From Rhizaria sp. SCN 62-66 (Eukaryota > Rhizaria, unplaced), in the NCBI GenBank assembly GCA_001724265.1, contig MEDY01000052.1, positions 1 to 64,000 of the forward strand: DNA of 64,000 nt, read 5' to 3'. Of the stretch, positions 1 through 10,714 are shown piece after piece (the first letter of the stretch is position 1; every line of letters begins with the position of its first letter). Below the pieces are notes generated by a model. It saw only the letters and a program-made list of their open reading frames with translations. It was not told the origin of the DNA and did not search any database. Made by a program: the position numbers and the translations under genes.

Positions 1-88
<88 letters not shown>

Positions 89-120
89 GCTGTTGTTGTT
101 GTTGTTGTTGTTGTTGCTGC
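1..120. repeat. (TTG/CAA)n trinucleotide repeat, coding for poly-Asn
   Basis: About 40 consecutive trinucleotide units, broken only by a few tgc units near 88-90 and 115-120. On the minus strand they read in frame as AAC with occasional AGC (Ser), giving a poly-Asn run in the zinc-finger protein. The tract continues past the window edge. It is a pure microsatellite and likely to vary in length. Confidence 0.95.
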
Positions 121-652
121 TGTTGCGGAAGCTGCTGTTGGCGTTGCCTTTGTTGCTGCCTTGATTGTTGCTGTCGCTGGCAACCTTGTTGGTGCTGCTG
201 TTGCTGTTGTTTGCGGGCGCCGGTGCGGTGATGGAACGCGGCGGCGCACTGTCCAGGTAAGTCCCTTGCTTACCAGCCAGCGACAGTGCACGCATACGAA
301 CGGAAAGCGGACTGTCACAATTGAGATTACTGTTGGTGCTACTGCTACTGTTGTTGGAGTTGATTTTGCCTTGCATTGTCGTCGTCGTGTCAGCCGGCGC
401 ATTTCCGGTTCCTGTCGCCCTGGCGGGCTGATAGTGGCGAAGGGCACACGTTGCGGATGAGGGATTCCTCGCTTCGCACGCAAACTTGCGGAAGTAGGGG
501 CACAGCCGAACTTTGTGCTTTGTGCAGTCAGTGTCCGCGCAATTGTCGCCATCTTTACACGGCTCATCAGAACCAGACCATAGACCTTTTAGCCACTGCA
601 TCGGAGCTACAAAGAGGAAAAAAGCACGCAAAAGAGAAGAAAGGTAAGACAT
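1..652 (-). CDS. Partial CCCH-type zinc-finger protein with Asn-rich tail (runs off left edge)
   Basis: An open minus-strand frame runs from an ATG at 652 off the left edge without a stop, so its C-terminus is missing. Counting from that ATG, residues 32-46 hold a Cys cluster (C-x5-C-x4-C-x2-H) and residues 51-73 a better CCCH finger (C-x7-C-x9-C-x3-H, with LCPYFRK at its start). CCCH fingers commonly bind RNA, so an RNA-related role is inferred. The rest is Ser/Asn-rich and ends in an Asn tract encoded by AAC codons. A good acceptor (pyrimidine tract then TAG at 608-610) suggests the real exon begins at 606 and an upstream exon supplies the start. A phase-compatible candidate beginning MDNNSNNN lies near 1235, but I could not prove the join. 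The first finger is one residue short of the usual spacing. Confidence 0.6.
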
Positions 653-1297
653 AACAAATAATATATAAAAACACTAGAGCAACATGTTTGCTGCAATACA
701 ACATTTTTGACAACATTGACGTTCAATACACTGTTTTATCAGAGTCTTTCATGTGTTCACTTTTTTGGATTACACTACCATGGCCACCACGAACGCTTTT
801 CAGATTTGCTCTGGCCGGCCAATTAACAAAGTAAAGGATTACTTTGCAAGCACCGGTTCTTAAGCCGCTGGATGCATACGTATCAAACATGAATAGCAAC
901 AATAATAAATACAATTCTCGACGAGATTTTCTGTAACTATTGTATTGTTTCAAATTAACTAACAATAACATCGAAACCGCCATTAACGACGTTTGGTACG
1001 TACGGACCAACGTACGTCAAATTGCAGAAATGCTTCTTGACTAGTTACAATTTGACATAGCAGTCACATCATAGAAAGTTTGAGTACAAGTTTGATTCTT
1101 AAGGCGCCTCGCGTGACGTCGGCTCATTCTTCATTACAGCTCGAATAGCACACAAAAACGGCCAGCGCATAAACACACACGAGCGCGACTTCTAGTTACG
1201 TAATACGCGTGTTGTTGTTGCTGTTGTTGTCCATATAATAGTGATTTTTCTTTTCAGCGTTGCTTTTTAGTGTTTAGTGACAGTATAGTTTCTTTGC
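653..1297. other. AT-rich spacer, possible 5' exon of the zinc-finger gene
   Basis: AT-rich, with no convincing coding potential. A 95-codon minus-strand frame at 723-1010 has no recognisable family and lacks the GC bias of the real genes. On the minus strand an ATG near 1235 is followed by nine codons rich in AAC and then a GTATTA donor. In phase terms it could be the first exon of the gene to its left, giving an intron of about 600 nt. Several GTACGT motifs lie near 995-1016. Confidence 0.4.
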
Positions 1298-4110
1298 TCA
1301 TGCGCGGTACTTGCTCCAGCGGTGCGCGTGTTTCTTCAGGTACGCGAAGTGGTCCGCGCGCTCCTGTGAGTCCACCGCCTGCGGCAGCAGCCCCTGCTTG
1401 CGCGCAGCGGCCAGGTCCGCGGCCAGGTCCGTCGGCGCGGGGCCCGGCGCGGTCTCGGGCTCAAGCACGTCGTCAGACACCGGGAGCGCGATCTTGAACG
1501 CCACCATGCAGAAGATCTTGCCCGAAGCAATCTTGCGGTGAATCTCGTCGAAATCGACCCACCAACGCGGAAGCTGGCCTTTGCGCGCAACGAGTACCTG
1601 GCGCACGAGCTTCAGCCCCGCCGTCGGGTACACACCGCCCGCCGCGCCCTCACCGGCAGCCGCAGCAGCGGCCATGGCGCCGTTGGCGTCGGCGTCGGCG
1701 TCCTCGACGACAACGCCAGTCTCGGGCGCGGACGCGCGACGCGAGCCCGCCGGTGGCGCGCGGCGACGCGTGGTGGTGCGCGCGACAGCGGCGCCGGTCT
1801 TAACAGCCTCGCTCTGCGCCTGCACACCACCACCGCCGGCAGCGGCGGCGGCGCGGTTTTCCTTGTTCTCCTCCCCGGCGGCGGCCACGGCGGTGGCGGC
1901 GGCGACGGACACGTCGTCCGAGGTGGCGACGGGCTTCTCGCCGCGCGCGCGCATCTCGAGGCGCTCGCGCACGCTCAGCGGCTTACCGTCCGCGCCCAGC
2001 GGCACGGGCGCCGGGGCGCGGCGCGTCGACATCCGCGCCAGCGGCTGCAGCGCGCCGCGCAGCGGCGGCAGCGCGGCGGACTTGCCCGCGCCCAGCGGCG
2101 CCAGCGCGGCGGGGCCCTTGGCGCCGTTGGCACCGCCGGCGGCGCCCGGGAGAGCCTCCTCTTCCTCGGCCTCCTCCTCGTCGTCGTCGGCAGCGCCGCG
2201 GCCGGGCGCTGGGAGGTCGGCGGGGATGTCGCCGCCCTTGAACCAGCCCGTGGGGTCCTCGACCACGGGGGCCTCGTCCTCGGCGGCGCTACGGTCAGGA
2301 GCAGGGGCCTTGGGGGCGTAGAACCGGTACACGTCGTTCTCGCACGAAGCAGGCGCAGACGCAGGAACAAGCGCCTCGCGGACGGCAAACACGCACGCGT
2401 AGTGGTTCTTGAGATGGTAGACCACGGCCGTATCGCGCTGGGCGACAGCGTGGCACAGCAGCTGCCACTGCATGTCGCGGTCCGCCGCCGAGTCTTCGCA
2501 GCCGAGGTCGATCGCGCCGCCGCCAGCCACAAAGGCCGGCACGCGGTACCCCTTGCCGTACACGGGCAGGTACCCCTGACCACCGGTACTCGCGCTACTA
2601 CTCTTAGAGTTCGCGCTCACGTTGGCGGCGTTCGCCTCGGCGCCGAGCGCCCAAGGGTGGAACGTGGGGGTGATGTACGGCGCCGGGCCATACGGCGTCA
2701 GCGCGCCCTCAGCGCCCAGCGCACCGGCCAGCGCGGTAAAACTCTGCACAGCCGCGGGCGTCATGCGCGCGGCCGCCGCGCCCTCAGCGCCGGCGCCCGA
2801 CAGCACAAAGGACCCGTTGGCCGCCGCGATCGCCGTCACGCTCGCGGGCAGCACGGGCGTCGCGCCCGCGGTCGTGGCGGGCGCGGAATAGGCAGGGGTG
2901 AGCTGAGCGCCCAGCATGCGCGCAAGCGCGGCGGGTGCGGGTGCGAACTTGGACCGGCGGCGAAGCAATGTGTGAGCGCGGAGGTCTACCTGGTGCAGGC
3001 GGGCCAGCGCCTTGCAGGCCTGCAGCAGCCCCCAGTTGCCGATGAAGCCCGTGCTGGCGCGTGGGAGCGGGCGCGAGAGCTTCGCAAGCCCCGCCAGCTT
3101 GCGGGAGAGCGCGCGCAGGGCCGCGAGGATCTCGGGCAGCTCGGGCGCGCCGGGCACCGGCGTCGCACCAGCGGCGGCAGCGTTGGGGACCTCGAGGAGC
3201 TCGTACATGACCGAGCCGAAGGGGCCGAGACCGGGGCCCGCGGCAGCGGCGGCGTCGGTGGAGCGCTTGGAGGCGAGAGTGATAAAGTACGAGGACAGAG
3301 CGCCGCGGATCTGCGCGTCGGCCGCGTTGCACGAGGAGCGGGAGTACTTGAGCGACGTGCCGATCTCGGTCAGCACGCCGTCGGGCTAAAATTATAAACA
3401 TTCGACACAAAATTTAATGCAATTTGTCATACGTGTGAGTTTCAGTGATAAAATGCAAATTTACTATCAAGATGAGGAACACCACTTGAAACATTGCATC
3501 ACCGTTAGCAGAGCTCTATATGAGATGTTATTGCGTTGGAGTTGTTACATACCAGCACATCAGCAAGGTCCTTCATGCCGTCGTGTCCGGGGCAGCCGGC
3601 GCGCTGCAGCACGGCGGCCTTGGCCTCTGCGATCTGATCGCGCACAAACTCCTGGTACAGCGCGAGGATATCCTCGGCAGATGCGGGGCGCTCCCACGTC
3701 GGGAACGCCTTCGTGGGCGCAATCGCGCGCTCATCCTCGCTCGCGGGTTTCTCGGTGGGGGCAGCAGCCGTGGGAGCGGGCGTGGCGGCGTCGAGCGCGC
3801 GCTGGGCGGCCTGGTGGCGTGTGTACAGCCAGTTGAGCACGTTGGCGACTGAGGCGGCGGCGCAGGTGGGGCCGCGCTGGTCCTGGAAACCAAGCAGGGT
3901 CGCGCAGGGGGACTGCAGCAGGCCAACGACGGCCACGGGGCTGGGATAGGTGAAGGGTTCGGGGATGTTGTAGACGTTGTAGGCCGCGAGAGTGTCCTTG
4001 TCGGCGCGCACGTTCGAGTTGAGGCCGAAGAGCGCCGGCACCGACAGCGACGAGCGGCGCGACTCGGGGATGATGGGGAACTCACGTTCGTCCAAAAGAC
4101 ACGTGAACAT
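1298..4110 (-). CDS. BIVM-like (basic immunoglobulin-like variable motif-containing) protein, papain/C39-like fold
   Basis: Two exons, 3553-4110 and 1298-3385, give 881 residues. The intron has donor GTATGT and acceptor TTTTAG and joins in phase 0 (ADVL|PDGV). Exon 1 contains DQRGPTCAAASVANVLN (Gln78, Cys83), which resembles a Cys-protease active site. Exon 2 contains VVYHLKNHYACVFAVRE and, near the C-terminus, VRQVLVARKGQ followed by WWVDFDE. The HLKNHYA and R-Q-V-L-x-A-R-x-G-Q blocks are what I know from BIVM-family proteins. Cys, His and Asp are therefore all present, but activity is only inferred. A long acidic/Ala-rich insert (about residues 400-600) separates the conserved blocks. The start is uncertain: an in-frame TAG sits three bases upstream of the ATG and could be a sense codon or part of a splice acceptor. 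Confidence 0.65.
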
Positions 4111-4742
4111 GTCCTAACTAAGATTGCACGCGTCATAAAGAAAACCAACATGTAAGGGAGAAAGGTAAGTGCGGGTTAGACAGGGGTGGAGTTCAAATGA
4201 CATCCTTCAGCAACGGTCAAAATCTTCCACTGGCTTGTCGAAAACACATCATATCACCACAAACATATCGTCACAGTGCGTATAAAATCATGAACAAATA
4301 AAAGGTGCTACTTTGTAGTGTGTCTACACATCATAATGCATTCATAATAATGTTATGTCGCAGAATAGATTGGAATTAGCCCAACGGACAAGCAGCAGTT
4401 GTCATGGCGAACGAAAACGAACTCCGTGGACCGAAAAATGACCCGAAACACGTACGATATTGTGGGCGCCCTCCTTAGACACGTAGAGCACCGCGCTTTT
4501 TCGCCCATCGATTCGTTCTCCGTCTATGCGTCGTCAGTTTGAATATAGGTCTCATTTTTGTATAGAATAACTATTTTTCTCTACAATTCTATAACGTTAC
4601 CCCACTACAGTGTGTTCATACTTCATTACTGTCGATTGAAGTTGGACTCCTTGACACGCTTTTCTCACCTGCTTTGCACTTCCCCCCTTCTCAACCTCGC
4701 CTGACGTTGTTTTTTGCTGTCTGTGCCCCCAGTCCACGCGCG
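4111..4742. promoter_or_regulatory. Divergent intergenic region between the BIVM-like gene and the two-TM gene
   Basis: About 630 bases of AT-rich sequence between two divergently transcribed genes, so it should hold both promoters. I see short T-rich runs and TATA-like stretches (around 4280 and 4545-4570) but no motif I can assign. A frame reading upstream from 4743 to 4674 lacks a better start and is treated as 5' UTR. Confidence 0.4.
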
Positions 4743-5816
4743 ATGTCTTCCGACGCGGGTGGCGGCGACTCCAAGGTCGACAAGGAGGGCGCCAAGGCGA
4801 TCAACAAGGCGCTGTGCAACGGCTGCGGCCACAAGTGGCACTGGACCGAAGTCTTCTTCATCGTTATGTTCGTCGTCGGTGTCGGTATCACCATCGCTAT
4901 TTTCCTCGCTGGCAGCGCCTTCCCGGCCGTCATCGTTGTCATTCTCGGGGCCCTTACGTCACTGACTGCATTCGCCCACGTCTGGAACCTCTGCACTGCG
5001 CGGCGTCTCTCCCTCGCAGCAGACTCGTTGATGCAGACTGTCGAGATTCTCAACCGCGAGAACGAGCGCGCGCTGGCGACCTGCGAGCGCATCAAGAACA
5101 ATAACGACGTGTTTAAGATGGACCTGCAGACGCTCGATGGCTCGCGTAAGCTCATCGGCAAGAGCGTCGTCTCGCTCGACGCCGCCAACAAGAAGCAGGA
5201 GGCTTTCGTCGAGGAAACTCGCCAGATTGTGGAGCGCCGCGAGAAGTTCGGCGAGGAGCTCAAGGCGCTGCTTTCCTCCGAGAACAAGAACGCCGCGAAG
5301 CAGGCCAAAATGAACCTGAAGGAGATGATCATCAACGTCGTGTATGCCAACGACAAGCACGCCGATAGCGACAACGAAAGCAACAACGGCGACCACAGTG
5401 ACGACGGCGGCGGCAATCACAATGAAAGAGACAAGATGCTCAGCTCGCTCTCCGGCGTCCCACTGCGCCGCCAGGAGTCAACCTGGTCTGACCAGCACTC
5501 CACGTCGATGAAATCGGTGCTCGCGCGCGAGAATATCGCCTGGTCGCACGAGATTGCCGATGTCGTCGCGAGTGCGCCGTCGCAATACGAACTCTTCTCC
5601 GCGCTCGACACGTTCCTCGACCTGCACTTCGACGCGCTGGACCAGGACTATATGCGGCTTAAGGAGCTGGAAGAAGAGGCTCTGCAGCTTGAGCTCGACA
5701 TCGGCCGCGCAACAAAGGACAACCTCGAGGCCACGGTCGCCGCGCAGGAGCGTGATCTGATCAATATGCAGCGCAGGCCCGTCACGGAGTTCGACGAAGA
5801 AGGCACGCTCGTCTAA
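4743..5816 (+). CDS. Two-TM protein with cytosolic coiled coil, unknown family
   Basis: A single uninterrupted frame of 357 residues ending in TAA. I chose the ATG at 4743 (MSSDAGGGDS) over an in-frame ATG at 4674 because codon bias and GC content rise here. Residues about 37-58 and 60-83 are two closely spaced hydrophobic segments separated by Gly/Ser/Pro, which looks like a helical hairpin. Residues 90-195 are charged and heptad-like (SLMQTVEILNRENERALATC), predicting a coiled coil. An Asp/Asn/His-rich linker follows (about 225-255), then a second helical acidic region to the end. The hairpin plus coiled-coil layout resembles membrane-shaping or tethering proteins, but I recognise no family. 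Confidence 0.8.
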   Translation: MSSDAGGGDSKVDKEGAKAINKALCNGCGHKWHWTEVFFIVMFVVGVGITIAIFLAGSAFPAVIVVILGALTSLTAFAHVWNLCTARRLSLAADSLMQTVEILNRENERALATCERIKNNNDVFKMDLQTLDGSRKLIGKSVVSLDAANKKQEAFVEETRQIVERREKFGEELKALLSSENKNAAKQAKMNLKEMIINVVYANDKHADSDNESNNGDHSDDGGGNHNERDKMLSSLSGVPLRRQESTWSDQHSTSMKSVLARENIAWSHEIADVVASAPSQYELFSALDTFLDLHFDALDQDYMRLKELEEEALQLELDIGRATKDNLEATVAAQERDLINMQRRPVTEFDEEGTLV

Positions 5817-6632
5817 ATCTCCTAACGTCCTAACATTCAAACATCTAAGCGCACGCTGTACGCTGCGAATGAACCTGTTATCGAAGCTTGGTCGTCTGGA
5901 GCGACAAGTGAACAAGGAGCGAAGATATTTTTAGCTTTTTCTGTCGCTGCTGTCATGAGCCATGTCGTCGCTCGCTCGCTCGCTCGCTCGCATGTTGCTT
6001 TCTGTACATCGTTGGTGTAAGCGGTGAACGAGTGAACCAGTGTCTTTTTGAGTGAGTCAATCCGTTGGCGAGTCATTGAAGTCCGTCACTGAGAGTTGTA
6101 ATTTGTTCTGTTATGCTTCCGACGGTACTATCAATCGCAAGCGCAAGAGCTTTCGTCTTACTAGTATTATCATGTTATTTAGTCAACTTACTGTGTTTTT
6201 CCTCGTGTGGTTGTTGAAATGTGTTATAACGTAAAATCTTTGCGTACGCAAGCAATACACACGTATTTTGTGTTTTCCACCTCTGTCATTCGTCCCTTTC
6301 TTGTCCATGTAATGACACTTTCGTGTTCGCATTTCATTATTTCTGTATTCTGTGAATGTTACACGAATCATTTATTCAAATACTATTATAAACTTACATC
6401 ACACAAACCTACAGAACAAAGGATCAAAGATCCCAAACACTGAGACAGGCCCTGCTCCGCTCCAGTATGCACATCGAAAGGCGTTATACCGCCACTTACT
6501 TGCTAAATGACCTTGTGACTCATCCAGTTTCACCACCGCTCGTAGTGATACTCAAAACTGGTGCACCTTCTCACTGTCACTTGCTATTTATGGATTTATG
6601 ACGACAATACTCGCAGTATGTTAAACTCGCAA
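5817..6632. other. Convergent 3' spacer with a CTCG tetranucleotide repeat
   Basis: About 815 bases between convergent genes; both 3' UTRs must lie here. It is AT-rich and the short open frames have no coding bias. A perfect CTCG tetranucleotide array covers roughly 5968-5990. No tRNA or other RNA gene was recognised. Confidence 0.5.
5968..5990. repeat. (CTCG)n tetranucleotide microsatellite
   Basis: Nearly six perfect tandem copies of CTCG in the 3' flank of the two-TM gene. The unit count is not a multiple of three bases and it lies outside any supported coding sequence. Confidence 0.85.
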
Positions 6633-7919
6633 TCAAAACTGGTGCACCTTCTGTGGTGGCCTCGTGTCGCTGGCGACGTACGTATCCACAAGCTGGTACC
6701 GGTACACGTACGCGCGCGCGTAGTCGGCGAAGAAGTACAGCAGCAGCAGCAACGAGAGATACTGAACCCACGCGAACTTGAGCGTCTCCGCAACACCAGG
6801 CTTGTAGAGAATCTCCTGCACAGGAACGGAGAAAGCGAGGGAAGTGGTGAACTCGGCCGCGGCGCCGGAGACAGGGGTCCAGACTGTGGGCACGCGGCGC
6901 ACCAGCTGCAGCGTCTCTGTTGGTGCGTACAGCAAACAGCAGAAGCAAAAGTGAAAAAGAGCAATTGTGTGAGGTAGAGAGCTTAAAAAGCTGGATGAAG
7001 ATCTAATTAACAAATTCATACAAATAAGACATATTTATCGAAAAGGCTCATAAAAGCAAAGATGTAAGTGTGAATCCGTACCGTTGCGCATCAGCACCTG
7101 CTGGTAGACGTTATCTGGCAAGATGTCCGAGACCGACTGCAGCGACGCCGGGGGCAGAATCTGCGTGTTGTATGTGCGGCGTGTGCGGTACGCCGGCACA
7201 GGCACGGTGAAATCAATGAAAAGCCCCGCGCGGTCAGTCACGCGCGCGGCGGGAACGGGGGTGGAACCAGAGAAGACAGCCATACCGAACATCTGCATGC
7301 TGACGATATCGTCCAGCTACACACAGAAGTAAACAGAAACCAGAGTTATTTGTCATGTTAGAGTTGAAACCAAATACAATAGATGTTGAAAAGAGTTTAA
7401 TATGTCATAGTTTAACGACGACTCAATCTGCATCCTTTGACGCCGTCAAATATCTCATTAAGTGACATGTCGTCGTTTGCGTCGTACCTCTGTGTAGAAG
7501 AAGGTCCACGCGGTAGCCTGGTAGATTTCCTCCCCAGGCAGCAGTGGCGTGGTGATATTAATAGAGAACGCGTCCGTCACGCCGTCGTGGTTGCTGTCGG
7601 TGGCGCTGGACGCCACCTGCGACAGCCGCAGCTGCCCGGGGCTGAGCAGCGCGTTGTACTGCGGCATGGTCGACCATGACAGCAGCAGCGGCGCGCCGCC
7701 GGAGGTGCCCTCGAGTGTGACCACAACGCGGTGCTCGAATGTGTGTCGTGGTTGCTCTCGGTAGACGGCCTGTTTGATCCAAAAGCCGTTTGTGGCGTAC
7801 CCGACGAACCACGGAATGAGCAGGATGGCGATGTAAAACCCCAACCAGAAGATCCACGCCAGAGAGAAGCGCGAGTTGGAGTACCGCTTCTGCAGCGGCT
7901 CCGCCCAGATCTCAACCAT
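6633..7919 (-). CDS. TMEM231: TMEM231 homologue, ciliary transition-zone membrane protein
   Basis: Three exons, 7488-7919, 7082-7316 and 6633-6916, encode 316 residues, the same length as human TMEM231. Family hallmarks seen: an N-terminal TM segment followed by NGFWIKQAVYREQP, then LLLSWSTMPQYN, SNHDGVTDAF, and the C-terminal AETLKFAWVQYLSLLLLLYFF just before the second TM. TMEM231 belongs to the MKS complex at the ciliary transition zone, a diffusion barrier for membrane proteins, so the organism probably builds a cilium or flagellum. Donors are GTACGA and GTACGG; acceptors are TGTGTAG and CAACAG. The second join recreates an Asn-Glu-Thr sequon (RNET). The predicted topology is two TMs with a large extracellular or luminal domain. 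Stop is TGA. Confidence 0.9.
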
Positions 7920-8532
7920 GCGGCAGCAAGCGGGAGCGGCAAGGCGCGTGTGTAAGAGCGGAAGGTTGGAGAGTTTGTGATCGGGCGCGAGGACGCTGAG
8001 AAAGGAAGGGAGGGCGCGAGGCGGGCTGCTGAAGAAGTGTATCGCAAGAATGTGGAAATAGTCAGCAAGTCCGGGGTCTATTCAAAAAGCACTTAAATAT
8101 ACGATGCATTCATTGTGAATTTATCTGGTACTTGTATAACATTTACAACAACGGACGTTTGATGGGTATCATGAAGTCCAAGTACAGGCCTGTTTGAATC
8201 GGTGACCGCGCCAAAACTACAGAGCCAGCAGCAACTCGCCACAGCTACCCAAGGCGCAATTCACTTGTGTCAAAGTCAAACCGATTCAAAACAACGCGAA
8301 ACAAAGACGTAGGAACAAGCGTGTGATATAAAAAGCTATTGTATTAGAAGAAAATCTGTTCTTAGTTTTCCCTCCTTCATATTATGGTCCCTCCTGCCCT
8401 CCGATACAGCGGACGCGCGCTCGCTTCTCTTCGTCGCCTCGCGCGCGCCCCCGCTCTAGCATACATACTCTGTGTTAAGCCGTCATCCTGACGATCGATC
8501 GTTCCTGCGCTGCGTTATAGGGATTGAAGCGC
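7920..8532. other. Spacer between two minus-strand genes
   Basis: About 610 bases containing the promoter and 5' UTR of the TMEM231 gene and the 3' UTR of the glycosyltransferase gene. Composition drops to AT-rich around 8040-8400. A GC-rich patch at 8400-8460 has no supported frame. Confidence 0.4.
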
Positions 8533-10224
8533 TTACTTCTTGGCGTTAGCGATCTCGGGGAAGTCACCCTTGGCGGCAGGCGCGCCAGAGCCGACCTTGG
8601 AGGCCCAGCCGCCGGCTGCGGGGGTCCACGCCTTGGCGGTCGAGTTAAGCGCACTGCCCTTGGCGGCAGCAGCGTCGCCACTCTTAGCCGCAGCGGGGGC
8701 CATGACAGCAGCGGGGGCAGCAGCAGTAGCGGCGGGAGCGGCAGCGGCAGCGGGAGCAGCGGCGGCGGCCTTGGCACCGAGAGCGACAGGCTTGACGGCG
8801 GGAGCGGGCTGCTTCTTGGCGCCGGCAACAGCGGCAATGACGGCGGCGGCGTTGGCGCCCGCGGGGATCACCACAGGCTCGGTCTTCTTGGTGCTCGCGG
8901 TGGCGGCGGCGGCGGCGGCGGCAGCAGCGGCGGCGGCAGTGGCGGCCTCAGCCTCAGCAGCGGCGGCGGCGGCAGCAGCCTCCTCGGGCGCCGGCGCCAC
9001 GCCGTGCTTCTCCTTGTACTCAAGCACGGGGACGGCGGCGAAGAGGTACGTGCGGAGCGCGGGGGACTGCGCGGCTAGCTCGAGCGCGCACGTGTCCCAG
9101 CCCTGATAATCGGGCCAATCCTGCTCGCGCGCCCAGGGGAGGTCGAGTGCGAAGTGCATGAAGACGGAGCCGAGCGGGCCCGACTCGTTCTTGCGCCACG
9201 ACGGGTGGCCGAAGCGCGGGTGCAGGTGGCGCCATTGGCCCTTGAACAGGTCGGCGATGAAAGCCTCATCGGCGCCCATAAGGGTCTTACGGGCCTCGTA
9301 GGCGAAACCCTGGGGCGCGAGAGCGGACTTGAACACCGTGTACGGGTACACGGGCTCAGGAACGCGCGTGGCCTCGTCGAACTCGGCGGACGCGGCCATA
9401 GCGGCGGCGAGCTCCTCCTCGGTCAGCGAGCGCGCAGCCTCGGCGGCAGCGGCGGCGGCGGCGGCGGCGGCCTTGGCGGCCTGGGCGTCGTCGTCGTCCT
9501 CGGAGTCAGACTCAAGCATGGAGAATTTGGAGTCGTTCTTGGACGCAAACGAGCTCTTGGTGTCGCGCACGGGCACCTGGGGGCCCTTCTTGGGCTTGAC
9601 GGCGAGCATGCGGACGGCGCGCTCGAACTCGGTCTTGTTGGGCTTGAGAACGTAGGTGCAGCCGCGGAGGCCGAGGTCGCGGTAGCTTGCGTCGAACGCC
9701 TTGGACGTGATCACCTGGTTGTGCTGCGCGGCGTCGTTGGGGCGCAGGAGCGCGGTGCAGATCGCAGCGGGCGCGGACACCTTGAAGATGTTGTCGGGGT
9801 TGGCGGCGCACACGTGGTCAGCGTCGAGGAGAACGATCTTCTCGAACTTGGTCAGGTTGAGCGCGTTGAGCTTGGTGAAGGCCTTGGACATCCAGGCAAG
9901 CTTCGAGTCCTGCTTCTTGTCGTTGCGGCGCTTGAGCGGGATCTTGACGTCGATGATGGGGACCTCGACGACCTCAGTGAAGACGGACGCAAGCAGCTTG
10001 CGACTCGCCTCAGAGACGTCGGAGGACACCTGGGCGACGAGAGCGGCGGTAGAGCCGGCCTTCTTGATCGAATGGGCAAGAATAAGCGCGCCGGGCACGT
10101 AGGTGTCACCAAGGAAAACGGTGATGACGAAGGCGTGCTTGGCCGGCTCAGCGACGTACTGCTCCTCGACAACCACCTCGGGCGTCGTCTGCGCAACCTC
10201 CTCGACAGTCTTATCAGCGTCCAT
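8533..10224 (-). CDS. Glycosyltransferase family 8 (glycogenin-like) enzyme with Ala-rich tail
   Basis: A single exon of 563 residues from the ATG at 10224; another in-frame ATG at 10233 adds three residues. Residues 31-50 (AFVITVFLGDTYVPGALILA) form the nucleotide-binding start of a GT8 fold. LLDADHV at about 132-138 is the DxD motif that binds the metal and the UDP-sugar. Downstream, NKTEFERAVRML and a HPRFGHPSW block fit the family. GT8 enzymes transfer sugars with retention of configuration; the acceptor here is unknown. About 30 alternating Asp/Ala-rich residues interrupt the domain, and the last ~150 residues are Ala/Pro-rich low complexity. No signal peptide or TM is visible, so a cytosolic enzyme is likely. 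Stop is TAA. Confidence 0.8.
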   Translation of the reverse strand: MDADKTVEEVAQTTPEVVVEEQYVAEPAKHAFVITVFLGDTYVPGALILAHSIKKAGSTAALVAQVSSDVSEASRKLLASVFTEVVEVPIIDVKIPLKRRNDKKQDSKLAWMSKAFTKLNALNLTKFEKIVLLDADHVCAANPDNIFKVSAPAAICTALLRPNDAAQHNQVITSKAFDASYRDLGLRGCTYVLKPNKTEFERAVRMLAVKPKKGPQVPVRDTKSSFASKNDSKFSMLESDSEDDDDAQAAKAAAAAAAAAAEAARSLTEEELAAAMAASAEFDEATRVPEPVYPYTVFKSALAPQGFAYEARKTLMGADEAFIADLFKGQWRHLHPRFGHPSWRKNESGPLGSVFMHFALDLPWAREQDWPDYQGWDTCALELAAQSPALRTYLFAAVPVLEYKEKHGVAPAPEEAAAAAAAAEAEAATAAAAAAAAAAAATASTKKTEPVVIPAGANAAAVIAAVAGAKKQPAPAVKPVALGAKAAAAAPAAAAAPAATAAAPAAVMAPAAAKSGDAAAAKGSALNSTAKAWTPAAGGWASKVGSGAPAAKGDFPEIANAKK

Positions 10225-10714
10225 TAGAAGCACTATTCCGCAGCGAGGGCAAGTGAAAGGAAAGAAAAATGTGAGTAAATCGTGTAAGCTTCGCGTTGCA
10301 AAATGTATGATTGGGATCCAACTTGTGTGTAGACGGCGAGCGCTGGCGAAAGTCAGAAGACCCGGTTCGAGCGCCTTTTGGTGCGAGATGCGGCGACTGC
10401 ACAGACCGCGCTACCGATCGTCAAGCCGACCATAAAGACACATATGCTTCGCAGAAAAATGGAAATTCTACTATCTATAGATACCAGCACCGCTGGGCCT
10501 GATTTAAACCCCGAGATATCCGAGGATTTGTCCCGCGGCCCCCACCTCCCACATTCGCTCAGAAAAAATGTGGACCCTCATTTTTTGCGAACTGCGATCG
10601 CCCAACCCAACCACAAAAAAAAATATGGCTGCCACCTCGTCAGCGATCTCGAAGGTGCAACTTGATCGTCTTTTCTTATTGTGTACTCTTTGTGACCGCA
10701 ATTAATACCGGACG
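10225..10714. promoter_or_regulatory. Divergent promoter region, glycosyltransferase / endonuclease V
   Basis: About 490 bases between divergent genes. Short AT tracts occur (10560-10625) around a more mixed core. Several small open frames have no family match. A GGTTCGAG string near 10364 resembles a tRNA T-loop, but the flanks do not pair. Confidence 0.4.

Noticed and set aside
723-1010. 95-codon minus-strand frame
   Set aside because: AT-rich, no family resemblance, lacks the codon bias of the real genes.
1538-3397. 619-codon plus-strand frame antisense to the BIVM-like gene
   Set aside because: Arg/Gly/His-rich translation of the opposite strand of GC-rich coding sequence; no family blocks, and the minus strand has clear motifs.
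10340-10440. tRNA-like GGTTCGAG string
   Set aside because: Flanking bases cannot form the T-stem or acceptor stem on either strand.
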